64,000 nt of DNA, from contig NZ_BJYT01000006.1 in the NCBI RefSeq assembly GCF_007991655.1, forward strand, positions 248,001 through 312,000, in the 5' to 3' direction. The notes under the pieces were generated by a model. That model was not told the DNA's origin. It saw only the letters and a program-made list of their open reading frames with translations, and made no database searches. Made by a program: the position numbers and the translations under genes. Shown in pieces: positions 1-9,704 of the stretch; position 1 is the stretch's first letter, and each line of letters opens with the position of its first letter. This DNA comes from Segetibacter aerophilus (GTDB lineage Bacteria > Bacteroidota > Bacteroidia > Chitinophagales > Chitinophagaceae).

Positions 1-2
1 TA

Positions 3-668
3 AAATTTCAACACCGTGAAACTAGCAGAAATAGCAATAGTTCAGTTACTAAAGGATTAACTGGAAACACCGAAGTAACGAGAAATAAAATTGCTAACTC
101 CCCTGTCAATAGCAGCTCTGCTTATACCAAGTATGGCCTTTTATTTCTTATATTTTTGCTCGTAGGCACCGCCATTATTTATTTTTTATCTACTGGTAAG
201 AAAGATCAACCGGACACTAATGCGAGGGTTAATTCTCCTTTAGCTAGTCCAACTACTGAACCTCCGGGAATTCGAGGACAACTACAGAATGCGAAACAAT
301 TTTTGACAGAAGGAAAAATGGCCGAAGCCTTCATCATTTATGGTACTTTGTCTCGGCAACAGGTACCTGAAGCAATGTATTTTTATGGCAAACTAGCGCT
401 GCAGAATAAGAACGCAAACTTAGGATGTGCTGAAGCTTTTGAACTACTTAAAAAGGCGAGTGATAAAGGTTATGCTCCTGCAAAACGAACCCTGGGTTTT
501 TTATACTCTTTTGCAGACGACAAAGAAATACTCTCCCAGGGTAACTATTTCGAACGATGCACTTTTCGCAAAGACGTTGCAAAAGGGTCTACACTATTGA
601 TGGAAGCGACGCTACAAGGAGACACAACTGCAAGCAGGCTTTTAAATATGCTTACTGCAAGCCGTTGA
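3..668 (+). CDS. Membrane-anchored Sel1-like repeat protein, 5' end missing
   Basis: The frame is open from nucleotide 3, so the start lies left of the window; a TTG at 156 falls inside the membrane segment and is unlikely to be the start. What is visible is a polar Ser/Asn/Thr-rich stretch, one hydrophobic helix (about nt 129-195), a Pro/Thr linker, and then helical repeats with the Sel1-like spacing of Ala, Tyr-Gly and Ala-Lys (GKMAEAFIIYG, AMYFYGKLAL, APAKRTLGFLYS). Sel1 repeats usually mediate protein-protein contacts. In this phylum such tails can follow kinase or other regulatory domains, but any N-terminal domain is outside the window, so the function is unknown. Confidence 0.7.
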   Translation, partial: KFQHRETSRNSNSSVTKGLTGNTEVTRNKIANSPVNSSSAYTKYGLLFLIFLLVGTAIIYFLSTGKKDQPDTNARVNSPLASPTTEPPGIRGQLQNAKQFLTEGKMAEAFIIYGTLSRQQVPEAMYFYGKLALQNKNANLGCAEAFELLKKASDKGYAPAKRTLGFLYSFADDKEILSQGNYFERCTFRKDVAKGSTLLMEATLQGDTTASRLLNMLTASR

Positions 669-1023
669 ACTTATATGCTAATTTTAAGACCATCACAGCT
701 ATTACTTCCTCTTCATGTAATTCATACCCCGCGGTGGACTGGCATTTTTTTCGCACCGTCTTTTTGGTTTTACAGAAAAAACAGCTTAAAACATTCATTC
801 CTTTTCGCGGGTAATAATCACTTAGGCATTATCGTCCCATGTTAACTGTTTGAAAAACAGCGAGCAAGATGACATGAAGAATTGTTAGAAAAAAAAGTTA
901 AAACTTTTTGACTTTTTTAAAACTATAGCGATCAACTCTCCGTATCTACCGATTGCTTACCCGATTTATTTGGATTCCTTTTAGTCACGTCCCTCAAATT
1001 TTTTAATTAAAAAATTTTTAGTT
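669..1023. other. Intergenic region, 355 bp, no feature seen
   Basis: This is the gap between the Sel1-like gene and the first DUF4331 gene. I see no convincing small gene, tRNA, terminator or TAnnTTTG promoter. Confidence 0.5.
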
Positions 1024-2790
1024 ATGAGAAAAAAAATTATACACTTTAAAGGTTGGAAACTATGCCTGGTGCTAGCCATGATAGTATGTCTTTCAACCAA
1101 CGTAAAAGCTTCCTCACATCGGGAAGCGCCTTTAATTGCGTTTGACCCACTAGTTGACAACACCGATGTTTACGCTTTCCGTAGTCCCGATGATCCAAAC
1201 ACGGTGACTATTATTGCCAACTATATTCCTCTCGAATTACCTGAAGGGGGACCCAACTACTACAACTTTGGACAAAACATTCGCTACGAAATCCACATTA
1301 AGAATAAAGCGACCACAACGACCGATGATATCACCTATCGTTTCACTTTTTCTTTGGTAAACGAAGATCCTACCACATTCTTCAATATTCGTTTGGGTAA
1401 GCAAAATCAGAAAACAACTTATACCTGTGAAAAGAGTGTAAATGGCGGTGCTTTCATAGCCATCGTTACCAACGGGGTAGTACCTCCACCGAACATTGGC
1501 CCTATCTCAATTGAAAATGCCGTTGGACTAGGGCAACCTAGCTATGAGAGTATTATGACTTCTGCTATTGCGACCACTGCAAATAATGAAAAAGTGTTTT
1601 GTGGTCCTGTAGATGATCCCTTTTTTGTTGATTTAGCAGGTGTAATGGATCTTGGAAACTTCAGGCCTGAAGGCAACACGGTAAATCCTCCTAAAGACAA
1701 ACTGGCCCGTTTCAATGTACACAGTATTGCTCTAAAAATACCTATTGCGCTTTTGCAGAAAGATGGTAAGAGCGTTGATATGGCGTCCAACATATTGGAC
1801 CCAGATTTCGTAATTGGTGTGTGGGCAAGTGCAAGCAGGCAACAAGTGAAAACGCTTGCCGCCGATGGAACACTGAGTTACAGCGGCAATTGGGTGCAGG
1901 TATCACGTTTAGGGATGCCATTAACCAATGAGGCAGTTATTCCTTTAGGAATGAAAGATAAATGGAACACTATTCCTTCAAACGCTTCAGGTGAAGGGCA
2001 ATTTGCTCCTTATTTTAAGAATCCCGAATTGGCTCTTTACATGGACGGCTCACAATTCGGAAATGCTGTTCCAGCTTTAAATGGATTAAGGATACAGTCG
2101 AAATCCCTGGGAATGTTTGATTTTAGAAATGGCAAACCAGGATTATTTCCTGTAAGAGGTACACCGGCTGTCGCCGGAACTGCCTTTGCCGAATCAGCAA
2201 ATGGCGGTTTTGCCGAGCTTTTGCTCCCGGATAATACAAGTCCACGAGCGGTGGATCTACTTCCTATCTTTTTAACAGGTGTCCCTAACGTGAGACCCTA
2301 CCAACTAGCTACAGGAAAGAATGGAGATCCATTAGCTGCAGGAAAACCATTTATACATAATTTCCTCCCCACGATTGGTGACATGTTAAGGCTTAATATG
2401 GCCGTACCTGTTACTCCCCGAAATAGTGCTGATTTTAGTTCTTTAGGATTGGTAAAAGCTGCCGTTCTTGGTTTAACAGACCCACGTTTTAATTCTCCTG
2501 GTCTGCAGGCAATTCCTAATATGGATGGTTTTCCAAATGGTCGCAGGCTCGAGGACGATGTAACAACCATAGAATTGCAAGCTGTTGGCGGTGTAGTACT
2601 TGCTGCTATTGGTCTTTGGTACGATGACTATACACCGGGAAGTTCACCTTCTCCCGTTACAACCAGCTTAGGTAATGTACTCTCCTTTAATGCAGGTGTT
2701 ACTGCGAATGATACTACATTAAAAGCTTCGTTCCCTTACGAGCAAACTCCGTGGAGAGGCTACGATTACACTTTAAAACCAAGGTTCTAA
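1024..2790 (+). CDS. DUF4331 family secreted protein (no sorting domain)
   Basis: A 588-residue protein with a signal peptide (hydrophobic residues about 11-29, cleavage near VKASS). The mature start SSHREAPLIAFDPLVDNTDVYAF is the hallmark of DUF4331. The domain fills the rest of the chain, including the conserved FLTGVPNVRPYQL and MDGFPNGRRLEDDV segments. The biochemical role of DUF4331 is not established. The next gene, 21 bases downstream, is a paralog that also carries a C-terminal sorting domain, which this one lacks. Both probably belong to one transcript. Confidence 0.9.
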   Translation: MRKKIIHFKGWKLCLVLAMIVCLSTNVKASSHREAPLIAFDPLVDNTDVYAFRSPDDPNTVTIIANYIPLELPEGGPNYYNFGQNIRYEIHIKNKATTTTDDITYRFTFSLVNEDPTTFFNIRLGKQNQKTTYTCEKSVNGGAFIAIVTNGVVPPPNIGPISIENAVGLGQPSYESIMTSAIATTANNEKVFCGPVDDPFFVDLAGVMDLGNFRPEGNTVNPPKDKLARFNVHSIALKIPIALLQKDGKSVDMASNILDPDFVIGVWASASRQQVKTLAADGTLSYSGNWVQVSRLGMPLTNEAVIPLGMKDKWNTIPSNASGEGQFAPYFKNPELALYMDGSQFGNAVPALNGLRIQSKSLGMFDFRNGKPGLFPVRGTPAVAGTAFAESANGGFAELLLPDNTSPRAVDLLPIFLTGVPNVRPYQLATGKNGDPLAAGKPFIHNFLPTIGDMLRLNMAVPVTPRNSADFSSLGLVKAAVLGLTDPRFNSPGLQAIPNMDGFPNGRRLEDDVTTIELQAVGGVVLAAIGLWYDDYTPGSSPSPVTTSLGNVLSFNAGVTANDTTLKASFPYEQTPWRGYDYTLKPRF

Positions 2791-2811
2791 TAAAACAATA
2801 AAAAGAAGTTT

Positions 2812-5058
2812 ATGAAAAAATTTTTAAAACTGTGTGCAGCTACTTTGGTTTGCTTAGCTTTCAATCAAACATTAGTAATTGCGTCATCACATAGAGAGGC
2901 TCCATTAATTGCTTACGACCCCTTAGCCGATAATACAGACGTTTACGCCTTTAGGAGTCCCACAAATCCTGATAATGTTGTCTTAATAGCGAATTACATT
3001 CCTTTTGAACACCCTGCAGGTGGCCCTAACTATTATACTTTTGGCCAAAACATCCGGTACGAAATTCACGTAAAAAATAAAACAACTACAACGGGTGACG
3101 ATATTACTTATCGTTTCACTTTCCAGCAGGTCAATGAAGATCCTACTACTTTTTTCAAAATAAGGTTGGGAAAAGAAAATTTAAAGACGACCTACACGTT
3201 AGATCGTAGTGTGAATGGTGGTACTTTCAATGCAATTGTTACTAATGGTATTGTACCCCCTCCTAACATTGGCCCCCGTTCAATTGACAATCCTACTGTC
3301 GGACTCGGTAAGAGTTATGATGCTGTGATGCAGTCAGCGATAGCTACTGCAACTACTGGAGAAAAAGTATTCGCTGGCCAAATTGATGATCCATTTTTTG
3401 TAGACCTTGGGGGCATCTTCGACCTTGCCAACGTTAGAAATCCTGGTAGAGATGGTCTGGCGAAATTTAATGTACACTCTCTGGTCATTGAAGTTCCTAT
3501 AAGCACATTACAGAAGAATAATTTACCTGTTTCTCAAGCTGCTAATATTTTAGATCCTAATTATGTAATAGGTGTTTGGGCTAGCGCCAGTCGTCGTGAG
3601 ATAACTACGTTTGAGCCAACAACCGGGCAGCAAACACCCTATGGTGAGTGGATTCAGGTATCCCGTTTAGGTATGCCTCTTACAAATGAGGTGATTGTTC
3701 CAATTGGAGCAAAAGATAAGTGGAACTCAGTTGCCTCTAATTCAGCAGATGAAGGTCAATTCGCTACCTACTTCAAAAACCCAGAGCTAGCTCTTTACAT
3801 GGACGATTCTAAGTTTGGAGGCTCTGTGCCCTTCCTCACATCTTTACGTATTCAAGCTAATTCATTAGGTGCTTTTGATTTTAGAAACGGCAGACCTGGT
3901 TTATTCCCTGTAAGAGGTACACCTGGCGTTGCCGGAACTGCTTTTGCTGAATCTGCAAATGGAGGTTTCGCCGAGCTTTTACTTCCTGACAACATGAGCC
4001 CCCGCGCAGTAGATTTACTTCCTATATTTCTAACAGGCGTTCCAAACGTCAGGCCTTATCAATTAGCTACGGGTAAAGGCGGAGATCCACTGGCAACAGG
4101 TAAGCCGTTTATAAACAATTTCCTTCCAACAATCGGAGATATGTTACGGTTAAATATGGCCGTGCCAGTAACTCCAAGAAACAGCGCTGATTTTAATTCC
4201 TTAGGATTGATTCAAGCTGCTGTTTTAGGTCTTACGGACCCACGTTTCAACGGGAATGCAAATCTCGAATTTATTCCTAACATGGATGGTTTCCCTAACG
4301 GAAGAAGACTCGAAGATGATGTTACAAGGATAGAATTGCAGGCTGTTAGTGGAGTCGTGCTTGCTGCAATAGGGCTACCTTATGAGAATGCGGATCAACT
4401 TGGTAAAACGCTTGGTTTTAAAGCTGGACCAACTCAAAATGATACTGCCTTCAGAACCGTATATCCCTATGTTCAAGGCCCATGGAGAGGGTTTACAGGT
4501 GCCCAGTATGTAGGCCCAAGAAGTGAGCAAACGCTGCCTTTAGGTTTCCTTGCTTTGAATGCTGAAAAAGCAGGAAAGGAAGTGAATCTGAAGTGGCACG
4601 TCACAAACGAGATCAACAACAATCATTTTGAAGTTGAATACAGTACCGATGGATCAAAATTTGTTGAAGTCGGAAGGGTAAGATCAACTAACGGGGCGAC
4701 TAGCATTTATGAGTTCGTTCATGCTACGCCTTCCTTAAATACTATTAATTATTATAGGATCAAACAAGTTGACAACGACGGAAGATTTAGCTATTCTCCT
4801 TTGAAATCAATTAAGTTCGATTTTGATAATGTGGTTCAAATACTGCCAAACCCTGCAAGCAATTTCATTAAAGTGTACACTAAAATGACTGGCGTTACTG
4901 CAAACTTGTTTGATGGAAGCGGTAAAAAACTTGCCTCTCAAATTGTAACCAATGGTATGACCCAATTCAATATCTCTCATCTACCAAAAGGTAATTACCT
5001 AATCATATCAGAAAGCAACGGTGTGAGAATAGATACCAGGAAGATTATTAAACAATAG
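2812..5058 (+). CDS. DUF4331 family protein with C-terminal T9SS sorting domain
   Basis: A 748-residue paralog of the preceding protein. It has a signal peptide (residues 1-25), a DUF4331 domain (about 26-565), a beta-sandwich linker (about 580-665; NEINNNHFEVEYSTDGSKF is typical of Bacteroidota FN3-like linkers) and a type A type IX secretion sorting domain (about 675-748; ILPNPASNFIKVY, then GNYLIISESNG). It is therefore predicted to cross the outer membrane and be anchored at the surface or released, unlike its neighbour. A stem-loop at 5091-5126 follows it. Confidence 0.92.
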   Translation: MKKFLKLCAATLVCLAFNQTLVIASSHREAPLIAYDPLADNTDVYAFRSPTNPDNVVLIANYIPFEHPAGGPNYYTFGQNIRYEIHVKNKTTTTGDDITYRFTFQQVNEDPTTFFKIRLGKENLKTTYTLDRSVNGGTFNAIVTNGIVPPPNIGPRSIDNPTVGLGKSYDAVMQSAIATATTGEKVFAGQIDDPFFVDLGGIFDLANVRNPGRDGLAKFNVHSLVIEVPISTLQKNNLPVSQAANILDPNYVIGVWASASRREITTFEPTTGQQTPYGEWIQVSRLGMPLTNEVIVPIGAKDKWNSVASNSADEGQFATYFKNPELALYMDDSKFGGSVPFLTSLRIQANSLGAFDFRNGRPGLFPVRGTPGVAGTAFAESANGGFAELLLPDNMSPRAVDLLPIFLTGVPNVRPYQLATGKGGDPLATGKPFINNFLPTIGDMLRLNMAVPVTPRNSADFNSLGLIQAAVLGLTDPRFNGNANLEFIPNMDGFPNGRRLEDDVTRIELQAVSGVVLAAIGLPYENADQLGKTLGFKAGPTQNDTAFRTVYPYVQGPWRGFTGAQYVGPRSEQTLPLGFLALNAEKAGKEVNLKWHVTNEINNNHFEVEYSTDGSKFVEVGRVRSTNGATSIYEFVHATPSLNTINYYRIKQVDNDGRFSYSPLKSIKFDFDNVVQILPNPASNFIKVYTKMTGVTANLFDGSGKKLASQIVTNGMTQFNISHLPKGNYLIISESNGVRIDTRKIIKQ

Positions 5059-5090
5059 AAATACAGTTAGGAAAGATGAAATAGGTTTTT

Positions 5091-5126
5091 ACATATAGCC
5101 CGATCTTGCATCGGGTTATATGTTTT
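5091..5126 (+). terminator. Stem-loop terminator after the DUF4331 pair
   Basis: A 14-bp stem (5091-5104 with 5110-5123, one G-U pair) and a 5-base loop are followed by a short T-run. It lies between the DUF4331 pair and the TPR gene and could attenuate read-through. Confidence 0.65.
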
Positions 5127-5194
5127 AAGGTAGTCAGCAAAAATCCTTTTTTGTAGTATTGATAAAAAACGGCTACATTCTAAAAAATTAAAAA

Positions 5195-6541
5195 ATGAAA
5201 AAGAGTTACGTTTATATAGCGTGTCTAATTGTTTTTCTGCTTGCCATTGTGGCTATTGTGGTAAAGTACAATAACAGTGAAAAAGAAAAAGAGAGTATGG
5301 TGTATGAGTTACTTCCTCGCAAGGGAGCGGCGAATGAGAGTAAGGAATGGAAGGAAGTGCAGAAAAAAGCAGGTGTTTTGTTCGAAGCATTAAAACAAGA
5401 TCCTAATGATATAAATGCTTCATTAAAATTAGCGGCTTTATACATTCAGGAGGCAAGAGAAAGTGGCAATTATATGTATTATGATCGCGCCGCCATGAAA
5501 AGTGTAAACACCGTTTTAAAAATTGATTCTCTGAACTTTAATGGCCTCGTCTTTAAGTCACTAATTTATTTATCGCAACATCATTTTGCGGAGGGTTTAG
5601 CAGCCGCTCAAAAGGCTCGCTCAGTAAATCCATACAATGCTTATGTGTACGGCTTGATGGTTGATGGAAACGTCGAGATGGGAAACTACGACTCAGCGGT
5701 TGCTGATGCAGACAAGATGGTATCTATAAGACCTGACCTTACTTCTTACTCTCGCGTCTCCTATTTGAGAGAAATTTTTGGTAACTATAAGAGTTCTATC
5801 GAAGCAATGAAAATGGCGGCAGAAGCGGGCGGGCAAGGTGACGAACATACAGAATGGACAAGAGTTCAACTCGCTAGTTTGTATGAAAAAACGGGAGATT
5901 ATAAAACAGCGGAAAATTTGTACAGGCAATCACTGAGTATGCGCCCTAACTATCCTTACGCCCTTGCAGGACTTGCTAGGGTAGCAGTTGCTGCAAATGA
6001 TAATAAGAAAGCAATTGAACTTTACGAGAAAGCAGACGGCCTCATAAATGATAACTCAATGAAAGAGGAACTGGTTGATTTATATCGCCAGTCCGGGCAG
6101 GATAAAAAAGCAACTGATTTGGCGAAACAAATAATTGAAGATCTTTCTAAAGATGCAGAGGCAGGTGATAAAGACGAGTCGATAGGGCATTACGCTGATC
6201 GTGAGTTGGCTTATGCCTACTTAAAGGTTAACAATGTAGATAAGGCACTTGAGCACGCTTTACTCGAATACAATCGACGCCCTGAAAATATCGATGCAAA
6301 TGAAACTGTCGCGTGGGTTTACTATAGCAAAGGAGAATACAGCAAAGCTTTGCCCTACATAAAGACTGCTTTAAAAACCAACTCAAAGAACCCCGTTCTT
6401 TTGAGCCGCGCAGGGATGATTTTTTTGAAATCAGGTGAGAAGGAAATGGCTAAGAATATGCTGCAGCAAGCTTCCGGCACTAATTCCTATGTCGGTTATA
6501 CTCTAAAAGCAGAAACCACTACTGCTATGCAAAGTCTCTAG
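5195..6541 (+). CDS. Tetratricopeptide-repeat protein with N-terminal membrane anchor
   Basis: A 448-residue protein with an uncleaved N-terminal hydrophobic segment (residues 5-22, YIACLIVFLLAIVAIVV), then a charged linker and about eight TPR units to residue 440. Repeat signatures include YAYLKVNNVDKALEHALLEYNRRPENIDA and ETVAWVYYSKGEYSKALPYIKTALKTN. It is probably anchored to the inner membrane with the TPR domain in the periplasm, as a scaffold. It lies between the DUF4331 genes and a HupE-like gene, all on the same strand, suggesting a shared but unknown role. Confidence 0.85.
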   Translation: MKKSYVYIACLIVFLLAIVAIVVKYNNSEKEKESMVYELLPRKGAANESKEWKEVQKKAGVLFEALKQDPNDINASLKLAALYIQEARESGNYMYYDRAAMKSVNTVLKIDSLNFNGLVFKSLIYLSQHHFAEGLAAAQKARSVNPYNAYVYGLMVDGNVEMGNYDSAVADADKMVSIRPDLTSYSRVSYLREIFGNYKSSIEAMKMAAEAGGQGDEHTEWTRVQLASLYEKTGDYKTAENLYRQSLSMRPNYPYALAGLARVAVAANDNKKAIELYEKADGLINDNSMKEELVDLYRQSGQDKKATDLAKQIIEDLSKDAEAGDKDESIGHYADRELAYAYLKVNNVDKALEHALLEYNRRPENIDANETVAWVYYSKGEYSKALPYIKTALKTNSKNPVLLSRAGMIFLKSGEKEMAKNMLQQASGTNSYVGYTLKAETTTAMQSL

Positions 6542-6564
6542 AAACAGCTGAATTAAATACATCA

Positions 6565-7257
6565 GTGAAATTACCGGCAACATTTCAAAGGCAACATTTA
6601 AAATGTGGAATTACTTTCATCGCCGCAGTTTTGTTTGTATCCGCTACCCCTTTGTTTGCACATACCATTAATTATGTTTTAGAAAAAGCGCCAACAGAAC
6701 ATGTTATCTGGTTTTATCTGAAGCTTGGCTATACCCATATATTACCCGAAGGATTCGATCACATTCTTTTTGTTGTAGGCCTTTGTTTATTGAGTGATAA
6801 GGTGAAAGCAATTCTGTGGCAGGCGACGGCCTTTACTGTTGCGCACTCTATCACGCTTGCCATGAGCATGAAAAGTATAATTGTTGCACCAAGTGCAGTG
6901 GTGGAACCAATTATAGCTTTGTCTATTTTATTTGTTGCTGTAGAGAACTTACTTCTTACCCAGCTGAAGCCCTGGCGAATTTTGCTTGTTTTTATGTTTG
7001 GATTAATTCACGGCTTAGGCTTCGCCAGTTCCTTGAACGAAATAGGTCTTCCCAGGAACAAGTTTTTTTTATCTATACTTTCCTTCAATGTCGGTGTTGA
7101 ACTTGGGCAAGTCTCCGTCATACTTGCAATGTTTTTACTAGTTATTTTTCCATTAAGGAAAACCCCGAATTATCGAAAGCGCGTGGTCTTTCCTCTCTCA
7201 ATTGTAATTGGGTTGATTGCAATGTATTGGACAGTTCAACGAGTGTTCTTTATATGA
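6565..7257 (+). CDS. HupE/UreJ family membrane protein
   Basis: A 230-residue polytopic membrane protein. The GTG start at 6565 gives a signal-like N-terminus and begins 23 bases after the TPR stop. Family features are visible: YTHILPEGFDHILFVVGL near residues 53-71, FTVAHSITLAMS, a buried Glu in VVEPIIALSI, FGLIHGLGFASS and FNVGVELGQVS. HupE/UreJ proteins have about six helices and His/Glu-lined cores, and several are implicated in nickel or cobalt uptake. The substrate here is unknown, and the DUF4331 neighbours do not indicate a metal. A strong terminator follows. Confidence 0.88.
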   Translation: MKLPATFQRQHLKCGITFIAAVLFVSATPLFAHTINYVLEKAPTEHVIWFYLKLGYTHILPEGFDHILFVVGLCLLSDKVKAILWQATAFTVAHSITLAMSMKSIIVAPSAVVEPIIALSILFVAVENLLLTQLKPWRILLVFMFGLIHGLGFASSLNEIGLPRNKFFLSILSFNVGVELGQVSVILAMFLLVIFPLRKTPNYRKRVVFPLSIVIGLIAMYWTVQRVFFI

Positions 7258-7275
7258 AACAAGAGAGTTATAAAT

Positions 7276-7312
7276 AATAAAAGGGGAAGCAAAACTTCCC
7301 CTTTTATTATTA
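7276..7312 (+). terminator. Rho-independent terminator after hupE-like gene
   Basis: A 14-bp perfect stem (7276-7289 with 7295-7308), loop CAAAA, and an A/T-rich 3' side including TTTTATTATT. It ends the DUF4331-TPR-HupE cluster and may also serve the small leftward gene at 7326-7499. Confidence 0.9.
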
Positions 7313-7325
7313 AGATTTCCTTTGT

Positions 7326-7499
7326 TTAATTGATTTGATCTGCATTTTCTAAAAGGATCAAATTCTCCTTTTGCAGATATTGAAGAATATTTGAGGCGGC
7401 GGTTTTACTGTCAATCAGAAACATTTCCTCCTGGTATCTCGACCTTTCAATGATCTGTTCTATCTGTGACCTGACGGTGTGTTTTTCTATCTCTGACAT
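7326..7499 (-). CDS. Small hypothetical protein (57 aa)
   Basis: An ATG-initiated leftward ORF encoding a 57-residue, mostly helical, charged protein: MSEIEKHTVRSQIEQIIERS, then RYQEEMFLIDSKTAASNILQ and a Leu-rich C-terminus. There is no signal peptide or membrane segment. The amino-acid pattern (amphipathic helix, few rare residues) and the position between two terminator-bounded units support a real gene. It ends 18 bases from the hupE terminator, which could act in both directions. I recognise no family. Confidence 0.55.
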   Translation of the reverse strand: MSEIEKHTVRSQIEQIIERSRYQEEMFLIDSKTAASNILQYLQKENLILLENADQIN

Positions 7500-7965
7500 G
7501 TTGTTTCGTTTTAGACTTGGTTACTATTTTGACTCAAGTTAAAGAAGAATGTTTAACGGCTTCGGACCGTATAAGTAAATGTAATGCTAATGTTAGGCGG
7601 TCGTATAAAATGTGTAAAACATCCTTTTCAGGACTTGCTTTTTGCACCGATCTCATCCTGTACGTTTCAAAAATGTGCTCGTTAAGTTAACATCATGGCT
7701 ACTATACATCATAGTTCTACGGAGCAGCTTCAAATTCTGATCGATGTAGTTTCTTTTCTACTCTTCATTAACTTTTTAATATGTAACCTTTTGGTTTTGA
7801 AAGTATGAGTATCTTAAGGTGCTGGTCTTGTTCAGTTTGAAAATGATTTTTGGCCGGATAATTTTTTAATAAATTTCGCTAGCTCTCAAGGTTTTACACT
7901 ATATTTTTCTGACTTTCGTACTTGGTTTTCAACAAATAGTAAAGAAATCAGTAAAGTTTAAAAAT
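7500..7965. other. 466-bp leader region upstream of leuC
   Basis: This long non-coding stretch precedes the leucine cluster. It holds one short ORF (7695-7808) rich in Leu, Ile and Val, discussed as a possible leader peptide. I found no convincing terminator hairpin or recognisable riboswitch. The gap is long for this genome, so regulatory content is plausible. Confidence 0.4.
7695..7808 (+). CDS. Possible Leu/Ile/Val-rich leader peptide ORF (37 aa)
   Basis: An ATG-to-TGA ORF of 37 codons, 157 bases before leuC. From residue 12 onward it is dominated by branched-chain residues: LQILIDVVSFLLFINFLICN, then LLVLKV. Leucine codons include CTT, CTG, CTA, CTC, TTA and TTG, not a run of one rare codon. 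A branched-chain-rich short ORF upstream of leucine genes fits translation-coupled attenuation, but a tiny membrane peptide or chance in AT-rich DNA explains it equally well. No clear attenuator hairpin follows. Confidence 0.25.
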   Translation: MATIHHSSTEQLQILIDVVSFLLFINFLICNLLVLKV

Positions 7966-9399
7966 ATGAGTAACACTCCAAGTACCTTATTTGATAAAGT
8001 GTGGGATGCACACGTAGTTCGAAAAATTGAAGATGGTCCTGATGTGTTTTTTATTGACAGACATTTTATTCATGAAGTTACCAGCCCGGTTGCTTTTTTA
8101 GGTCTTCAAACCCGCGGTGTCGACGTGATGTCGCCTGAGCGCACTTTTGCTACGGCCGACCATAATACGCCTACGATCAATCAGCACCTTCCTGTTGCAG
8201 ATCCGCTCTCGGCAAACCAGTTAAATCAACTTGAAACAAATAGCGCTAAATACGGTATTTCTCACTGGGGTTTAAACAATCCTAAAAACGGAATTGTACA
8301 CGTTGTCGGTCCTGAAAACGGTATCACCCTTCCCGGAATGACGATCGTTTGTGGAGACTCTCACACCTCGACTCACGGGGCTTTTGGTGCCATCGCTTTT
8401 GGTATCGGAACTTCTGAAGTTGAAATGGTGCTGTCATCTCAATGTATTATGCAGCCTAAGCCTAAAAAGATGCGTATAAGCGTCAATGGAAAATTAGGCA
8501 GGGGTGTTACGCCGAAAGACGTAGCTCTTTACATTATTTCGAAGATGTCTACCAGCGGAGCTACCGGCTATTTTGTTGAATACGCCGGTGATGTTTTTGA
8601 AAACATGAGCATGGAAGGCCGCATGACCGTTTGTAATATGAGCATTGAAATGGGCGCTCGCGGAGGAATGATTGCGCCGGATGAGACTACTTTCAATTAT
8701 ATAAATGGCCGTGAAAAAGCTCCTAAGGGTGAGGCATGGGAGAAAGCACTTGCATATTGGAAGACATTAAAAACCGATCCTGAAGCATCTTTCGATTTAG
8801 AGTATACTTTCGACGCTGCTGATATAGAACCGATGATTACTTATGGTACTAATCCGGGTATGGGCATTGGCATCAGCAAACATATACCGTTGTCAGGGGA
8901 AGTTGAAGGTGGAAAGTCAAGTTATGAGAAGTCTTTAAATTATATGGGCTTTCACGAGGACGAGGAAATGATCGGAAAGAAGGTCGACTATGTTTTTGTG
9001 GGAAGCTGTACCAACGGTCGCATCGAAGATTTCAGGGCTTTCGCATCTATTATCAAAGGCCGTAAAAAAGCTGATAATGTAACGGCATGGATTGTTCCAG
9101 GTTCGCATGTTGTAGAGCAACAAATTAAGGAAGAGGGAATTTTGGATATTTTACATGAAGCAGGTTTTCAATTGCGCCAACCAGGTTGTTCTGCCTGTCT
9201 TGCCATGAACGATGACAAAGTGCCTGCGGGTAAGTACGCTGTAAGTACCAGCAACCGCAACTTCGAAGGTCGCCAGGGACCAAACAGTAGAACGCTGCTT
9301 GCGAGTCCGTTAGTTGCTGCTGCTGCTGCGGTAACCGGTGTAGTTACTGATCCAAGGGAGTTGATGGAAGAGGAGCTGGAGGTATCGGGAACGTACTAG
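7966..9399 (+). CDS. leuC: 3-isopropylmalate dehydratase large subunit
   Basis: A 477-residue protein matching full-length LeuC. With LeuD it isomerises 2-isopropylmalate to 3-isopropylmalate in leucine synthesis. The aconitase-family [4Fe-4S] ligands are visible: Cys348 in [12 protein letters not shown] and Cys408/Cys411 in [11 protein letters not shown]. The N-terminal [36 protein letters not shown] and C-terminal [10 protein letters not shown] motifs are intact. It is the first gene of the leu cluster; an unusually long 305-bp gap holding an interspersed repeat separates it from leuD. Confidence 0.97.
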   Translation: MSNTPSTLFDKVWDAHVVRKIEDGPDVFFIDRHFIHEVTSPVAFLGLQTRGVDVMSPERTFATADHNTPTINQHLPVADPLSANQLNQLETNSAKYGISHWGLNNPKNGIVHVVGPENGITLPGMTIVCGDSHTSTHGAFGAIAFGIGTSEVEMVLSSQCIMQPKPKKMRISVNGKLGRGVTPKDVALYIISKMSTSGATGYFVEYAGDVFENMSMEGRMTVCNMSIEMGARGGMIAPDETTFNYINGREKAPKGEAWEKALAYWKTLKTDPEASFDLEYTFDAADIEPMITYGTNPGMGIGISKHIPLSGEVEGGKSSYEKSLNYMGFHEDEEMIGKKVDYVFVGSCTNGRIEDFRAFASIIKGRKKADNVTAWIVPGSHVVEQQIKEEGILDILHEAGFQLRQPGCSACLAMNDDKVPAGKYAVSTSNRNFEGRQGPNSRTLLASPLVAAAAAVTGVVTDPRELMEEELEVSGTY

Positions 9400-9704
9400 T
9401 GAAAAATGCATCAAGCTGCAGGCTTCACGTTGACCGCCATTTTTAAAAGGACTTCTGGAACGTGTAAGAGTTTTGGGCCTGGCAGAAATGCAACGTGAAT
9501 CATTCTTGCGTGGCTCTTGTACATAGTTATCAGTTCCAGCGATAGTTGATTAAAAAATATCAGTACAAGTGAGTGACACAACGATGCCGAAATTTGAACC
9601 GCAGCTTGTTAACAAGAGTTCCTTAAAATTTCTCTTTTTATAAAAAGAATAATCAAAATATTAAAAGCTCGAAGCTAGCAGCTAAAAGCTAGCAGCTACA
9701 AAAC
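9400..9704. other. 305-bp leuC-leuD gap with repeats
   Basis: This gap inside the leucine cluster contains no ORF I would support. It holds one copy of the 20-bp interspersed repeat (9563-9582), a 9-bp inverted repeat (TTCACGTTG at 9424-9432, CAACGTGAA at 9491-9499) and a tandem duplication of AGCTAGCAGCTA just before leuD (about 9673-9697). It looks like accumulated non-coding insertions. Confidence 0.5.
9563..9582 (+). repeat. Interspersed 20-bp repeat, copy 1
   Basis: An exact copy of GTACAAGTGAGTGACACAAC, followed by GATGCCG. It lies in the non-coding gap between leuC and leuD. The same core occurs at five other intergenic sites in this window. Confidence 0.9.
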
